Part shown: piece by piece, positions 6,012 to 6,193 of the stretch
How the letters are laid out: each line of letters starts with the position of its first letter
Position numbering within the stretch: position 1 is the first letter of the stretch
Source of the DNA: DASRBA01 sp036559665
Lineage (GTDB): Bacteria; Myxococcota; Myxococcia; Myxococcales; Myxococcaceae
DNA length: 6,193 nucleotides
Assembly: GCA_036559665.1 (NCBI GenBank)
Contig: DATBSS010000512.1
Coordinates: 1-6,193 of the forward strand
Direction of reading: 5' to 3'
Position numbers and translations under genes: made by a program
The notes under the pieces: model-generated
Seen by the model: the letters and a program-made list of their open reading frames with translations, nothing else
What the model was told of the DNA's origin: nothing
Databases searched by the model: none

Positions 6012-6193
6012 CTACGGCGGCACGGCGAGGAACTCCGCCAGCACCGGCGCCACCGAGCGCACCGCCAGGAGCTCGCCCTCCAGCTCCAGCGCGCGCGGGT
6101 GGCTGTCGGTGCACACCACCGCGGAGAGCAGGCCGCTGGAGCGGAGGCGGTACAGCGCGTCGCCCGGGAGCACGCCGTGGGTGGCGACCACCG
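6012..6193 (-). CDS. prs: ribose-phosphate pyrophosphokinase (PRPP synthetase), C-terminal fragment
   Basis: Reading the minus strand from the window edge to TAG (complement of 6012-6014) gives 59 codons with no stop. They begin VVATHGVLPGDALYRL, continue with SSGLLSAVVCTDSHP, and end SVAPVLAEFLAVPP. This matches the C-terminal part of PRPP synthetase, where the family reads ATHGxLSGxA, then VVVTDTIP, then a final SVAPLLAEAI. The enzyme transfers pyrophosphate from ATP to ribose 5-phosphate, giving PRPP for nucleotide, histidine and tryptophan synthesis in the cytoplasm. The N-terminus, catalytic loop and PRPP-binding loop lie outside the window, so completeness and class cannot be judged. 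TDSHP in place of the commoner TDTIP suggests a divergent form or a paralogue. It converges on the lipoprotein gene, with only 21 bases between stops. A longer minus-strand frame at 5869-6114 is a shadow in a different phase. Confidence 0.8.
   Translation of the reverse strand, partial: VVATHGVLPGDALYRLRSSGLLSAVVCTDSHPRALELEGELLAVRSVAPVLAEFLAVPP

Noticed and set aside
5869..6114. 81-codon minus-strand open frame at the right end
   Set aside because: It is out of phase with the PRPP synthetase reading, which has clear family motifs, and it overlaps the lipoprotein 3' end.

Overview
The window is very GC-rich. Its protein-coding genes show strong G/C preference at the third codon position. It carries a lipoprotein with the Asp/Gly-rich 'PDGG' tether often seen in exported myxobacterial proteins, a stand-alone SUMF1-domain protein and an ECF41-type sigma factor with a fused C-terminal domain. 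Together these suggest a member of the Myxococcota (delta-proteobacterial type). The genus cannot be fixed from the sequence alone.

Layout: (1) 2-553 (+): the 3' part of a SUMF1/formylglycine-generating-enzyme-like gene whose two catalytic cysteine positions are substituted. (2) 554-636: a short intergenic region with a strong GC hairpin, a possible ECF-type promoter (GTAACC-N16-CGTG), a perfect 10-bp palindrome and a clear Shine-Dalgarno. (3) 637-1944 (+): an FAD-dependent oxidoreductase of the amine oxidase/phytoene desaturase fold, overlapping by ATGA with (4) 1941-2915 (+): an ECF41-like sigma factor with a SnoaL-like C-terminal extension. (5) 2944-3648 (+): a PrsW-family intramembrane protease, 28 bp further on. 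(6) 3693-5990 (+): a lipoprotein made of seven tandem bacterial Ig-like (Big_1/invasin-like) domains. (7) 6012-6193 (-): the C-terminal 59 codons of a ribose-phosphate pyrophosphokinase, converging on the lipoprotein gene.

The functional core is probably the oxidoreductase-sigma pair. ECF41 sigma factors typically lack an anti-sigma factor, use their fused C-terminal domain for control, and sit next to an oxidoreductase, epimerase or carboxymuconolactone decarboxylase gene that they activate. Here the partner is a flavin amine-oxidase-fold enzyme, translationally coupled upstream of the sigma gene. The PrsW-like protease immediately after it is notable, because PrsW of Bacillus cleaves an anti-sigma factor, yet no anti-sigma gene is visible. 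The lipoprotein and the PRPP synthetase gene look like separate transcription units. There is no gene-free stretch over 300 bases, and I saw no tRNA, rRNA, CRISPR or insertion sequence.
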